Positions 1 through 9,483 of a stretch of DNA of 53,858 nucleotides are shown piece by piece. This DNA is from an uncultured Alphaproteobacteria bacterium. Its GTDB lineage: Bacteria; Pseudomonadota; Alphaproteobacteria; Rhodobacterales; Rhodobacteraceae. How positions within the stretch are numbered: position 1 is the first letter of the stretch; every line of letters starts with the position of its first letter. Below the pieces are notes generated by a model. The model was not told the DNA's origin. It saw only the letters and a program-made list of their open reading frames with translations, and did not search any database. The stretch covers positions 1-53,858 of the forward strand of contig CACKFK010000008.1 in assembly GCA_902599445.1 (NCBI GenBank). The letters run 5' to 3'. A program made the position numbers and the translations under genes.

Positions 1-1043
1 ATTCTACATTGTAAAGCATGTCCATGGCATTGAATTTCATCTTGACGTTCTTTTCCAGTCGCTTTTTTTATTGAATAGCCTTCAGCTAGCATTATTTGAG
101 CTCTAACAATGTCAATTCCTGTCACTTCCTCTGTAACAGTGTGCTCGACTTGGATCCTTGGATTTACTTCAATAAAAAAGAAATTTCCGCTGGACATATC
201 CATTAAAAATTCAACCGTTCCGGCACACTGATAGCCGACCATTTGACAGATTTTCCAAGCCATATGGCATAGCTCAGCTCTCTGAGTATTGGTAAGATAT
301 GGTGCAGGGGCCCGCTCAATCACTTTCTGATTTCTTCTTTGAATTGAACAGTCCCTTTCCCATAAGTGGTATATGTTTCCATCTTTGTCGCCAAGAATTT
401 GAACCTCTACATGTCGTGCATTTTCAATATATTTTTCTAAGAATGATTCTGAATCACCAAATGCATTTTCGGCTTCCCTTTTGCCTTCTAAAATACTTTT
501 TTCTAAATCCTTTAAATTTTTGATTAGTCTCATACCGCGACCCCCTCCACCCCAAGAGGCTTTGAGCATTAAGGGTAGTCCCAACTCTTTTGCTATCACA
601 CCAAGTCTTTCGGTATTTTCCGGTAAAATGTTGCTAGCTGGTATGACCGGAACTCCAGCCTTAACCGCTATTTTTTTGGCTTTAGCTTTGTTACCTAATT
701 CTCTCATTACCTTGGGCGAGGGGCCTATAAACGTTATTCCAGCTTCTAAGCAGGCTTCTGCGAACTCAGGCTTTTCAGACAAGAGACCATAGCCAGGGTG
801 AATAGCATCTGCGCCAGCCATTTTTGCTACTGAGACAATTTCCTGGATGTTTAGATATGCTGCAACGGGGCCCATCTGTTGCCCTATTTTATAGGCTTCA
901 TCTGCTTTAAACCGATGAAGAGAAAGTTTGTCTTCTTCCGCAAAGATGGCCACTGTCGATTTGCCCATTTCATTGGCAGCTCTCATGACTCTTATGGCGA
1001 TTTCACCTCTATTCGCTATCAAGATTTTCTTGAAGTTTTTCAC
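1..1043 (-). CDS. pyc: Pyruvate carboxylase, N-terminal biotin carboxylase part (partial)
   Basis: ATP-dependent carboxylation of biotin, the first half-reaction of pyruvate to oxaloacetate (anaplerosis). About 347 codons are present and the rest lies beyond the left edge. Visible are the start ILIANRGEIAIRV, the segment EEDKLSLHRFKADEAY that is typical of pyruvate carboxylase rather than acetyl- or propionyl-CoA carboxylase, HPGYGLLSE, the ATP-grasp glycine loop KASWGGGGRGMR, ERDCSIQRRNQKVIE and the catalytic FIEVNPRIQVEHTVTE. The start is a GTG at 1043: the upstream in-frame ATG at 1058 is cut off by a TAG. It diverges from the helicase gene across about 190 nt. The family call is from recalled motif similarity. 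Biotin carboxylase of another carboxylase is the less likely alternative. Confidence 0.9.
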   Translation of the reverse strand, partial: MKNFKKILIANRGEIAIRVMRAANEMGKSTVAIFAEEDKLSLHRFKADEAYKIGQQMGPVAAYLNIQEIVSVAKMAGADAIHPGYGLLSEKPEFAEACLEAGITFIGPSPKVMRELGNKAKAKKIAVKAGVPVIPASNILPENTERLGVIAKELGLPLMLKASWGGGGRGMRLIKNLKDLEKSILEGKREAENAFGDSESFLEKYIENARHVEVQILGDKDGNIYHLWERDCSIQRRNQKVIERAPAPYLTNTQRAELCHMAWKICQMVGYQCAGTVEFLMDMSSGNFFFIEVNPRIQVEHTVTEEVTGIDIVRAQIMLAEGYSIKKATGKERQDEIQCHGHALQCR

Positions 1044-1192
1044 GCGCTAATATTCCATGATTAAATGTTTTTGTTTGGGTTTTTTAGTATATCTAGCATC
1101 GATCACTTTGTAACAAAATTATTTAGGACAATAGCTAATCATATCATATTGTGATGAACAATCTAAATGAAGAAACCATTTTAACTAATTAC

Positions 1193-1217
1193 AAGCCTTT
1201 TAATTTACTTAAGGCTT
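1193..1217. promoter_or_regulatory. Inverted repeat upstream of the helicase gene
   Basis: Perfect 7-bp arms AAGCCTT (1193-1199) and AAGGCTT (1211-1217) separated by an AT-rich 11 nt end 15 nt before the helicase ATG. It could be an operator or an mRNA hairpin near the ribosome binding site. No known operator sequence is recognised, and the alphaproteobacterial LexA form GTTC-N7-GTTC is not seen here. Confidence 0.3.
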
Positions 1218-1232
1218 AGGTAAGTTTCAAAC

Positions 1233-3641
1233 ATGGATAGAAACAAAGAAAAAGAAGATACTGATTTCCCCGGGAACCTCGCCGGTGCTTCTAGAACAAA
1301 TGAAGACAATCTAGAGAAACCTAGTGGTGGCTTAGCTGAAAAAGCTTTGCTAAGTCGTTCCAATAGTTATTTGATGGATTTAAATGAAAAACAGAAGGAA
1401 GCCGTCAAAAATATTTTTGGCCCACTTTTGGTATTAGCTGGAGCTGGAACGGGAAAAACTCGCGCCCTAACGGCACGCATAGCTTATCTTATAGATAGGG
1501 GTCATGCCGAACCTAACCAAATTTTAGGAGTTACATTTACTAATAAGGCCGCACAGCAGATGAAGCAACGCATCGGGAAATTTTTGGGTTCTACTGTTGA
1601 AGGAATGCCATGGTTGGGCACATTTCATTCTATAGGCGCCAAATTACTTAGAAGACATGCGGAGGTCATCAAACTCAAGACAAATTTTACCATTTTAGAT
1701 GTTGATGACCAGCTACGGTTGCTCAAGCAATTGATATCTCTCAAAAATATTGATGAAAAGCGATGGCCAGCCAGAAATTTAGCAGGTCTTATCGATCATT
1801 GGAAGAACCACGCATGGTTACCTGATAACTTACCGCAAAGTGAAATCAATTCTTTTGATGGGAAAGGTCCCAAACTTTACAAATTATATCAGGAGAGATT
1901 AAAAATATTGAACTCTGTTGACTTCGGTGATCTCATTTTACTGCCTATTAGGTTAATGCAGGATAATCCTGACTTGTTAGAAAGGTATCAGAGAACATTC
2001 AAATTTATATTGGTGGATGAGTATCAAGACACGAATGTAGCACAGTATCTGTGGCTCAGATTATTAGCAGAAGGGCACAAAAACATTTGCTGTGTGGGGG
2101 ACGATGACCAATCGATTTATGGTTGGCGAGGTGCAGAGGTAAGAAACATTTTATCATTTGAAAAAGACTTTCCCGGAGCAACAGTGGTCAGGTTGGAGCA
2201 AAATTATAGATCTACTCCACATATTTTGGCTGCGGCATCCTCGCTCATAGCTGCAAATACCAAACGACTTGGAAAAACGCTTTGGACAGACGTCCAAGCT
2301 GGAGAAAAGGTTAAATTGGTCAGTCATTGGAATGATGAGGAAGAGGCTGTATGGCTGGGTGACGAAATTGAAAGCCTCTGCCATGGAACTAGAGGAATGC
2401 AACCTTTTCAATATAATGAAATAGCTCTATTGGTCAGAGCTTCCTTTCAAATGCGTGTTTTTGAAGATCGCTTTGTGCAGATGGGTTTACCATATAGGGT
2501 TATAGGAGGTCCTAGGTTTTATGAGAGGAAAGAGATAAGAGATGCTATAGCTTATTTTAGGGCAAGTTTAAGCTCTAACGATGGTTTGGCTTTGGAAAGA
2601 ATTATTAATACACCAAAGCGCGGGTTTGGCGAAAAATCTTTACAAATCTTGAACATGGTTGCTAGAGAACAGGGTATTGGTCTGATGGCCGCAGCTCGAA
2701 TTGCTATTGATGAGGGCAGACTTTCAGCAAAAGTATCCGGGGATTTGGATATGCTCCTCGATGACTTTAAGCGTTGGAATTCTGATTTTCTAGATGAAAC
2801 AAAAAAACATACAGAAATAGCTGAACGCATTTTAGATGAGTCCGGTTATACCGAAATGTTGCAATCAGAAAAATCACCAGATGCTCCTGGCAGGTTAGAA
2901 AATTTAAAAGAATTAATCAAAGCTTTGGGTGAATTTGATAATATGCAAGGTTTCTTAGAACACATATCTCTTATCATGGAAATGGAATCGGACAATAATA
3001 TCCCAAAAATTTCGATAATGACCCTACATGCGGCTAAAGGCTTAGAGTTCCCAGTTGTTTTACTACCTGGGTGGGAGGACGGTTTATTCCCTTCACAAAG
3101 ATCTATGGACCAAAAAGGGTTAAAAGGACTGGAGGAAGAGCGAAGGCTAGCTCATGTAGGAATTACAAGGGCAGAGAGTTACTGTGTTATAAGTTTTGTT
3201 TCAAACCGTAGAATATTCAACCAATGGCAAAATGCGATTCCTTCACGTTTTATTAATGAATTAGCAGAAAAAGACATTGAGATATTAAATAGTAGTGGAG
3301 ATTATAGAATGGCCTCAGCTATCTCGACTTCGCCGTCTTGGCAGTTTGACAATTTAGATAAAGATAGACGTATTGGTAATAGGAGTATGTATGAATCCCC
3401 TGGTTGGCACAGGATGGAGAATCAATTAAAAGAACAAAGTTTGAACCCAAAGGTGTTAAGGAACCTTCAAACATTAGAGGTGGCTCATAATTTCAATGTG
3501 GGAGTCAGAGTTTTTCACCAGAAATTTGGTTATGGGATAATAGGGAGTATTGATGGGGACAAGGTAAAAGTAGATTTCGAGAAAGCCGAAACAAAGGATA
3601 TTAAGGCTTCGTTTCTTATACATGAAGATGATGTCCAATAG
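1233..3641 (+). CDS. uvrD: UvrD/PcrA/Rep-type ATP-dependent DNA helicase
   Basis: Superfamily 1A 3'-5' DNA helicase acting in nucleotide excision and mismatch repair. The 802 residues carry Walker A AGAGTGKT near residue 70, motif II VDEYQDTN at about 261-268, motif III GDDDQSIYGWRGA from about 289, LEQNYRST, MTLHAAKGLEF and the C-terminal GITRAE. The last 50 residues (VRVFHQKFGYGIIGSI...VDFEKA) form the Tudor-like tail of PcrA/UvrD. The first 47 residues are polar, with no recognisable motif, and the helicase homology begins near an internal ATG (MDLNEKQKEAV, about 1374), so the true start could be there. The assignment of UvrD against PcrA/Rep is not decided by motifs alone. Confidence 0.93.
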   Translation: MDRNKEKEDTDFPGNLAGASRTNEDNLEKPSGGLAEKALLSRSNSYLMDLNEKQKEAVKNIFGPLLVLAGAGTGKTRALTARIAYLIDRGHAEPNQILGVTFTNKAAQQMKQRIGKFLGSTVEGMPWLGTFHSIGAKLLRRHAEVIKLKTNFTILDVDDQLRLLKQLISLKNIDEKRWPARNLAGLIDHWKNHAWLPDNLPQSEINSFDGKGPKLYKLYQERLKILNSVDFGDLILLPIRLMQDNPDLLERYQRTFKFILVDEYQDTNVAQYLWLRLLAEGHKNICCVGDDDQSIYGWRGAEVRNILSFEKDFPGATVVRLEQNYRSTPHILAAASSLIAANTKRLGKTLWTDVQAGEKVKLVSHWNDEEEAVWLGDEIESLCHGTRGMQPFQYNEIALLVRASFQMRVFEDRFVQMGLPYRVIGGPRFYERKEIRDAIAYFRASLSSNDGLALERIINTPKRGFGEKSLQILNMVAREQGIGLMAAARIAIDEGRLSAKVSGDLDMLLDDFKRWNSDFLDETKKHTEIAERILDESGYTEMLQSEKSPDAPGRLENLKELIKALGEFDNMQGFLEHISLIMEMESDNNIPKISIMTLHAAKGLEFPVVLLPGWEDGLFPSQRSMDQKGLKGLEEERRLAHVGITRAESYCVISFVSNRRIFNQWQNAIPSRFINELAEKDIEILNSSGDYRMASAISTSPSWQFDNLDKDRRIGNRSMYESPGWHRMENQLKEQSLNPKVLRNLQTLEVAHNFNVGVRVFHQKFGYGIIGSIDGDKVKVDFEKAETKDIKASFLIHEDDVQ

Positions 3642-3702
3642 TGCTTTAAGTATGAGCAACTCGTTTTGCAGATCCTAAGAGCAGAATTGGCCAGGTATTA
3701 AT

Positions 3703-5442
3703 TTGTATTCAAAATATTTTCCCATATTAGAATGGTTAAAGTCATATACTTACACGGACTTTACTGACGATTCTGTTGCTGCAGTTATAGTTACCATCAT
3801 GCTCATCCCGCAGTCCTTGGCATATGCTATGTTGGCGGGGCTGCCACCTGAAATGGGCCTATATGCCTCAATCATACCCCTAATTTTGTATGCAATATTT
3901 GGTACATCGAAAACTTTGGCCGTTGGCCCCGTGGCTGTGATTGCTCTAATGACTTCTGCCTCCTGTAGCCAATTTGCGAATCCGGGAAGTGCCGAGTATG
4001 TGGTGTTAGCAGTTACCTTGGCTATAATGTCGGGAATAATGCTGATCACCATGGGGCTACTAAAACTAGGTTTCGTAGCCAATTTTCTTTCACACCCAGT
4101 TATTTCTGGTTTTATAACAGCATCAGGTTTGATAATAGCTGCTAGTCAGTTAAATCACATCTTTGGGATAGAAGGTCGAGGAAGCAATCTTCTTGACATA
4201 TTGCTCAATCTCATCAGCAATTTGAATCATCTAAATCCTTATACCTTGGTAATTGGCGTTTTTGCACTTTTAATTTTGTTTTGGTGCAAGAAAAGGCTCA
4301 AACAATTCATGCTTAATTTAGGGTCTAGTCCTTTAACTTCAGATGTAGTGTCAAGGACTGGCCCCGTAATCGCCGTGGTTCTAACTACAACAATGGTTTG
4401 GGTGTTTGGTTTAGGTGCTAACAAAGTGGCTATCGTAGGAAAAATACCAGATGGTTTGCCTTCATTAGGTTTTCCTTCCTTTAGTTTTTCAATATGGGCT
4501 GAATTACTGGCACCGGCTCTCTTAATAACATTGGTTGGCTATGTTGAAACTGTTTCTGTTGCTCAAACACTTGCATCTAAAAGAAGACAGCGGATTGATC
4601 CTAATCAAGAATTAATTGCATTGGGTTTTTCAAATGTAGGTTCAGGGATATCTGGAGGGTTCCCTGTGACAGGAGGATTTGCTAGATCAGTAGTGAATTT
4701 TGATGCTGGAGCAAAAACACCAGCTGCAGGTGCGTTCACCGCAATAGGAATAGCCTTGGCGACCGTATTCCTGACGCCCTTTCTTTTTTATCTACCCAAA
4801 GCAACTCTTGCTGCAACAATAATTATAGCAGTATTATCACTTGTGGACTTCAAATCTGTTCAAAAAACCTTTTCTTATTCAAGACCAGATGGATTGGCAA
4901 TGACATGTACTATCTTTGTCACACTTCTAATGGGTGTGGAGATTGGGATCATTTCCGGTGTTGGGATTTCCTTATTAATGTATCTTTATCAGACATCTAG
5001 ACCTCATATTGCCAGAGTTGGTCAAGTTCCCGGTACTCAACATTTTAGAAATGTTAATAGGCACTTGGTAATTACGAGTGAAAAAGTGATATCACTTAGA
5101 ATTGATGAAAGCTTGTATTTTCCAAATGCGAGGTTCTTAGAAGATACTATATATGGGTATGTAGGGAGAGAACCTGAAATCAATGATGTAATTCTTGTAT
5201 TTTCCGCTATAAATTATCTTGACGCCAGTGCATTAGAGAGCTTGGAATCTATAAATAGAAGGCTAGCAGACGCAAAGGTAAATTTACATTTTAGCGAAGT
5301 TAAGGGACCAGTAATGGACCAGCTCCAGAGAACTAATTTCTTAGCCGAATTAAGTGGCCAGGTTTTCTTGAGTCAGTTTGAAGCGTTTAAAACATTAGAG
5401 CCAGATTTAGCTGAGGGAAGTATTACTTTTAATAAGGTATAG
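3703..5442 (+). CDS. SulP family anion transporter with STAS domain
   Basis: Inner-membrane SLC26/SulP transporter, likely for sulfate, bicarbonate or another anion. The 579 residues begin with the family signature (AVIVTIMLIPQSLAYAMLAGLPPEMGLYAS at about residues 27-56), continue with 10-14 hydrophobic segments including VTGGFARSVVNFDAGAKTP, and end in a cytoplasmic STAS domain from about residue 450 (VISLRIDESLYFPNARFLED, with the loop INYLDASALESLE). The start used is a TTG at 3703 with AGG about 8 nt upstream. No in-frame ATG lies close enough to retain the N-terminal segment. The substrate cannot be read from sequence. It stands alone, 60 nt after the helicase gene. Confidence 0.92.
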   Translation: MYSKYFPILEWLKSYTYTDFTDDSVAAVIVTIMLIPQSLAYAMLAGLPPEMGLYASIIPLILYAIFGTSKTLAVGPVAVIALMTSASCSQFANPGSAEYVVLAVTLAIMSGIMLITMGLLKLGFVANFLSHPVISGFITASGLIIAASQLNHIFGIEGRGSNLLDILLNLISNLNHLNPYTLVIGVFALLILFWCKKRLKQFMLNLGSSPLTSDVVSRTGPVIAVVLTTTMVWVFGLGANKVAIVGKIPDGLPSLGFPSFSFSIWAELLAPALLITLVGYVETVSVAQTLASKRRQRIDPNQELIALGFSNVGSGISGGFPVTGGFARSVVNFDAGAKTPAAGAFTAIGIALATVFLTPFLFYLPKATLAATIIIAVLSLVDFKSVQKTFSYSRPDGLAMTCTIFVTLLMGVEIGIISGVGISLLMYLYQTSRPHIARVGQVPGTQHFRNVNRHLVITSEKVISLRIDESLYFPNARFLEDTIYGYVGREPEINDVILVFSAINYLDASALESLESINRRLADAKVNLHFSEVKGPVMDQLQRTNFLAELSGQVFLSQFEAFKTLEPDLAEGSITFNKV

Positions 5443-6028
5443 CTTTTGAAGCAATTTCTTAATCAATCGTCATGATTAATTAGTAAGCTTACGGTAGTTT
5501 AGGAATTGCTATTATGATAGTTGGATGGGTAAAGTATATTTTAGGAAAGAATTCTTATGGTTTTATAGAATTTAAGCTCATAATTTGAAGTCATGGTTTC
5601 TAAGGAAGACTGGTTACCTGTCCTAGGAAAAGAGTTTTAGTTGATAGAGTTCCTTTTTGAGAATTTTCATCGGAGTAAAAGTACAGGGACTTAGGATAGC
5701 AAAATAAGACAATAAACTGGGATTGGGTTGAAGAGAAACCTGAGGCTTATATCTTCTGATGATAACTATAGTGCTCCACATTAATTGGGATTCGTTGGTC
5801 TTAGGTAGGCAACATAGCGTGGTCAATAATGTTCCAGAGAGTAAGACATTCTATTTGTGCGCGCCTTTCACTTTGATCTAAAAAGAGCACTGGTTAGTTC
5901 GCTCACCTAGATTTTTTTGCTCATTAAACACCATGTTTATTAAGAGAAATATTTAATACAACCGGATTACTCCAAAAAAAATCAAGAGGCAGTTCACAAG
6001 TTTATTGAAAACTTTTGTTTTGGGACTC
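5443..6028. other. Intergenic stretch, no gene seen
   Basis: The stretch is 586 nt between SulP and the convergent DUF2147 gene. Short ORFs on both strands have no recognisable protein character. A 7-bp inverted repeat TTAATCA/TGATTAA at 5459-5479 follows the SulP stop but has no T-run. Nothing else is supported. Confidence 0.5.
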
Positions 6029-6448
6029 TTACTTAACTTTCGACCAGTTTTGAGCTTTACAGATCCAGAGGATGCACCCGCTAACAGTCAAGGTGTTTCC
6101 TTTAAGTTCCATTTTTGACTTATAGATTTTCTTAGAACCATCATCTTTAGGATCACTAGGGTCCCAAATTTTTCCATTACCATATTTTCCGGCACCTTCA
6201 TCCACCATGCCCCAAACTATATTTTGTCCTACAATTTTGGACTTGTTATTTTTGGAACCATTTTTTAAATATGATCCTTTTATCTTACCACAGGTTAACT
6301 TCTTGTCATTAGAACAAGCACCAAATTTAACTTGAAGATAAGCCCCTTCATCATTTGGTTCCGTTTTATAAGTGCCTGTCAGCACATCGGCGCTAACTAT
6401 TGAGGACAACAGTAAAAAAGCTGTTGCTAGTGTGAATAAAAATTTCAT
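6029..6448 (-). CDS. Secreted DUF2147 family protein
   Basis: Small exported protein of the DUF2147 family, function unknown. About 139 residues: a signal peptide (MKFLFTLATAFLLLSSIVSA), then TGTYKTEPNDEGAYLQV, a motif with two cysteines (GACSNDKKLTCGKIKG), GKIWDPSDPKDDGSKKIYKSKMEL and the closing LTVSGCILWICKAQNW, the family's C-terminal signature. The four cysteines could form two disulfides. The start chosen is the ATG at 6448, which has GGAG 8 nt upstream. The ATG four codons earlier overlaps that ribosome binding site. It is monocistronic and transcribed away from the peroxidase gene. Confidence 0.8.
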   Translation of the reverse strand: MKFLFTLATAFLLLSSIVSADVLTGTYKTEPNDEGAYLQVKFGACSNDKKLTCGKIKGSYLKNGSKNNKSKIVGQNIVWGMVDEGAGKYGNGKIWDPSDPKDDGSKKIYKSKMELKGNTLTVSGCILWICKAQNWSKVK

Positions 6449-6774
6449 ATCGATCTCCATAAAATAAACTTGAAAAACTATAAAGCATTGCTACTCCAAA
6501 GACAAGAATATACCTTAGGGATTATCTGAATGATTTCTTTTTTCATTACAGGTTTCTACTGGGTTCTTGGGTATAGAATTTGATAAAGCTCCAAAGATTT
6601 AAAATAAAGAATGGATGTCCTAAGATTATAGGATAAATTAAGCAAAAAAAATCATTTGGCAAAAAACTATGACAGTTCATCTGGTTTGTTAACATAGATG
6701 TTCTCAACTAACTTGAAATAATAGGGATAGAGAATAGATATTAGATGTCTGCAAAGTAAAGGATCTTTGGGAGT
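6449..6774. other. Divergent promoter region, no gene seen
   Basis: 326 AT-rich nt between the DUF2147 gene (minus) and the glutathione peroxidase gene (plus). It must hold both promoters, but no convincing -35/-10 pair or operator can be singled out. Confidence 0.4.
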
Positions 6775-7335
6775 ATGTTCAGTAAGCATTTGAAACTTTG
6801 TCTATGTCTGTTAGGCACCTTAATGGTGGTCCCCGGGCATACTTATGGGAGTGTTAATGGAGTGACGGCCTTGAAAGAATTTGAGTTTGAGTCGATAGAC
6901 GGTGGGACAATAAATTTAGGAGAATTTGGGGGGCACCCTATTCTCATAACTAATACTGCATCTAATTGCGGGTTCACCAGACAATATGATGATTTGCAAA
7001 AATTGCATGATGATTTTTCCGTTGATGGCCTGGTGGTTATTGCTATCCCCTCAGAAGATTTTTTTCAAGAGTTTGGTGATAACGAGAAAGTAAAAGAGTT
7101 TTGTGAAGTGAACTTTTCCTTAACAATCCCAATGACAACAATAACAAATGTCAAGGGACAAAGGGCTCACCCACTCTATAAGTGGCTGGCGGCAGAGCAC
7201 AATTTTCGGCCTGCGTGGAATTTTAATAAAGTTCTTTTCGATGGGGATGGGGATTTTGTAGAAAGTTTTGGGGCATTTACTAATCCCAACTCTAGAAAAG
7301 TCAGATCAAAAATAAAAGAATTATTGCAAAAATAG
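6775..7335 (+). CDS. Exported glutathione peroxidase-family protein
   Basis: Thiol peroxidase of the glutathione peroxidase family, reducing hydroperoxides. A hydrophobic N-terminal signal (residues 1-25, MFSKHLKLCLCLLGTLMVVPGHTYG) places it outside the cytoplasm, unlike the usual cytosolic form. The catalytic tetrad can be read: Cys65 in NTASNCGFT, Gln98 in DFFQEF, Trp148 and Asn149 in PAWNFNK. A second Cys occurs in KEFCEVNF, usual for resolving-Cys types. The usual PCNQFGGQE loop is replaced by PSEDFFQEFGD. With 186 residues it fits family length plus signal peptide. It probably uses a periplasmic thioredoxin-like reductant rather than glutathione (inference). Confidence 0.88.
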   Translation: MFSKHLKLCLCLLGTLMVVPGHTYGSVNGVTALKEFEFESIDGGTINLGEFGGHPILITNTASNCGFTRQYDDLQKLHDDFSVDGLVVIAIPSEDFFQEFGDNEKVKEFCEVNFSLTIPMTTITNVKGQRAHPLYKWLAAEHNFRPAWNFNKVLFDGDGDFVESFGAFTNPNSRKVRSKIKELLQK

Positions 7336-7432
7336 GTAGTTTAACATTTACGTTTTTATTAAAATGTTTTACATAAATTACGATTGCGTTATTGTTTATG
7401 CGGTTATAGGAAATATTAAGTAAGGGAACAAA

Positions 7433-7516
7433 ATGAAAAATTTAATAATTCTGGGGTCTTTGGTTTTTTTGTCTGGCTGTTCAACTTTTGATGTGCCCCT
7501 GATACCTTGGTTTTAG
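7433..7516 (+). CDS. Very small lipoprotein (27 aa)
   Basis: A 27-codon ORF starts with ATG after TAAGGGAACAAA (GGGA about 7 nt upstream). It encodes MKNLIILGSLVFLSGCS followed by only TFDVPLIPWF. LSGC is a canonical lipobox, so the mature product would be an acylated peptide of about 12 residues anchored in a membrane. Such mini-lipoproteins are usually missed by annotation. Its role is unknown. The location 97 nt after the peroxidase gene allows cotranscription. Support: charged start, hydrophobic core, lipobox and ribosome binding site in a row. Conservation is unknown. Confidence 0.6.
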   Translation: MKNLIILGSLVFLSGCSTFDVPLIPWF

Positions 7517-7963
7517 AATCTAAGTATCGCCTTCTTTGAGGGTCCAGGAGCTTGGATTTTAATCAGCTATATGGATATTCGGGTTCTTTTACGAAAAGTA
7601 AATTAAATGGATCAAGCTATTTGTAGCTTGTATGTTGTCGTGTGGGAGAATGTACATTTGATTGAAATTACTCCCCAAAAAAAACGCTGTAGAAGATCCA
7701 TTAAGTTAGGTAATAAGGTTACTTAGTCGAGAAGTTTTGGTAAACTATGTAGAATACCACTTTCAGTATTCTCAAAATAGCTTATTTTAATAAGGTCATT
7801 TACTGGCTTTAGACTTTGATATAATCTCAAAATTAGATCAATTGATGCACTTGACAACTAGTGAATCTGCGAAGTTACAATAGAATAAGGTGGAACGCCT
7901 TTGGGGCAGATTAAGCCAAATTTAACACTGTTACATAAGAAAAAAAATACTTGGGAGAATTAA
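7517..7963. other. Intergenic stretch before the valine operon
   Basis: 447 nt without a supported gene. It contains an imperfectly placed hairpin with perfect 7-bp arms AGAATAC/GTATTCT (7751-7772), about 190 nt before mmsA. The promoter of the valine operon should lie here. GGGAG stands 6 nt before the mmsA ATG. Confidence 0.4.
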
Positions 7964-9463
7964 ATGAAAGTAATTGGGCATTTTGTAAACGGCCGAGAAG
8001 TAGCTAGCGCCTCTGGGCGAGTGGCAGACATTTTTAACCCAGCTACTGGGGAGGTGCAGAATAAGGTATCGCTTGGTTTAGCCTCTGAATTGGATGATGC
8101 TGTTAACATAGCAATGAAAGCTCAACCTGAATGGGCAGCAACTAACCCCCAAAGAAGGGCCAGGGTAGTAATGAAATTCATTGATCTTCTTCATAGAGAT
8201 ATGAATGAGTTGGCACGAGTTCTTTCTTCTGAGCATGGCAAAACCCTACCAGATGCGAAAGGTGACATTATCAGAGGACTGGAAGTAGCTGAATTTTGTG
8301 TAGGTGCACCTCATCTTCTCAAAGGTGAATTCACGGATAGTGCTGGTCCAGGTATTGATATGTATTCGATGCGACAACCCTTGGGCGTGGTATCAGGTAT
8401 AACCCCATTTAATTTTCCTGCTATGATACCGATGTGGAAATTCTGCCCGGCCATTGTAGCGGGAAATGCATTCATACTGAAGCCATCTGAGAGAGATCCT
8501 TCCGTTCCAATGATGTTAGCCAATCTAATGCTTGAAGCAGGTCTACCCGAAGGTATACTGCAAGTTGTTAATGGAGATAAAGAGGTGGTTGATGCTATCT
8601 TGGATAATCCTAATATTGCAGCAGTGGGTTTTGTCGGATCCACTCCAATAGCTGAGTATATTTACTCTAAAGGATGTTCAAATGGGAAACGGGTGCAGTG
8701 CTTTGGTGGAGCAAAAAACCACATGATTGTTATGCCCGATGCTGATCTAGATCAGGCTGCTGATGCACTCGTGGGTGCAGGTTATGGCGCTGCAGGAGAG
8801 AGATGCATGGCCATATCTGTGGCATTACCAGTGGGAAAAGAAACTGGCGACAAACTCGTAGAAAAATTGGTACCCAAGATAGAGGCTTTAAAGATTGGTC
8901 CTTACACGTCAGAGAATGAAGTCGATTTTGGACCGGTGATTACAAAAGATGCCCAGCAGAGGATATTAGGCTTAGTAGATTCTGGTGTAAAAAATGGTGC
9001 CAAGCTCGTAGTCGATGGAAGAGGCTTCAAAATGCAGGGCTATGAAGATGGGTTTTTTGTGGGAGCATGTCTTTTTGACAATGTCAAAACAGATATGGAT
9101 ATCTACAAGCAAGAAATTTTTGGGCCCGTCCTGTCAACAGTTCGAACTGAGAGTTATGAAGAAGCCTTATCTATAGCTATCAATAATGAGTATGGGAATG
9201 GTACTGCAATTTTTACGAGAGATGGTGATACCGCAAGAGATTTTGCAAATAGGATCAATATTGGTATGGTCGGCATAAATGTTCCAATACCTGTTCCATT
9301 GGCCTATCATACTTTTGGTGGGTGGAAAAAATCAGCTTTTGGTGATTTGAATCAACATGGTCCAGACGCCTTTCGGTTTTATACTAGAACTAAGACTATC
9401 ACCTCTCGTTGGCCGACAGGTATAAAAGAGGGGGCTAAATTTTCTATTCCTACTATGGAATAA
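7964..9463 (+). CDS. mmsA: Methylmalonate-semialdehyde dehydrogenase (CoA-acylating)
   Basis: Converts methylmalonate semialdehyde (from valine) or malonate semialdehyde with CoA and NAD+ to propionyl-CoA or acetyl-CoA and CO2. The 499 residues match family length. They show the ALDH fold with PLGVVSGITPFNFPAMIPMW, the nucleotide-binding FVGSTPIAEYIY, the subfamily signature FGGAKNHMIVMPDAD and the catalytic Cys281 in GAAGERCMAIS. The typical ALDH glutamate is replaced in the FGGAKNH region, as expected for CoA-dependent members. First gene of a four-gene operon in which the downstream genes supply its substrate pathway. Spacer to the next gene is 20 nt. Confidence 0.95.
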   Translation: MKVIGHFVNGREVASASGRVADIFNPATGEVQNKVSLGLASELDDAVNIAMKAQPEWAATNPQRRARVVMKFIDLLHRDMNELARVLSSEHGKTLPDAKGDIIRGLEVAEFCVGAPHLLKGEFTDSAGPGIDMYSMRQPLGVVSGITPFNFPAMIPMWKFCPAIVAGNAFILKPSERDPSVPMMLANLMLEAGLPEGILQVVNGDKEVVDAILDNPNIAAVGFVGSTPIAEYIYSKGCSNGKRVQCFGGAKNHMIVMPDADLDQAADALVGAGYGAAGERCMAISVALPVGKETGDKLVEKLVPKIEALKIGPYTSENEVDFGPVITKDAQQRILGLVDSGVKNGAKLVVDGRGFKMQGYEDGFFVGACLFDNVKTDMDIYKQEIFGPVLSTVRTESYEEALSIAINNEYGNGTAIFTRDGDTARDFANRINIGMVGINVPIPVPLAYHTFGGWKKSAFGDLNQHGPDAFRFYTRTKTITSRWPTGIKEGAKFSIPTME

Positions 9464-9483
9464 TTTTTTGATTTAGTATCAAA

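Noticed and set aside
299-1064. Plus-strand frames across the left edge
   Set aside because: They are shadows of the minus-strand biotin carboxylase frame, which reads through without interruption and carries all family motifs.
5926-5956. Imperfect hairpin flanked by a T-run near the DUF2147 gene
   Set aside because: The T-run is on the wrong side for a terminator of either neighbouring gene.
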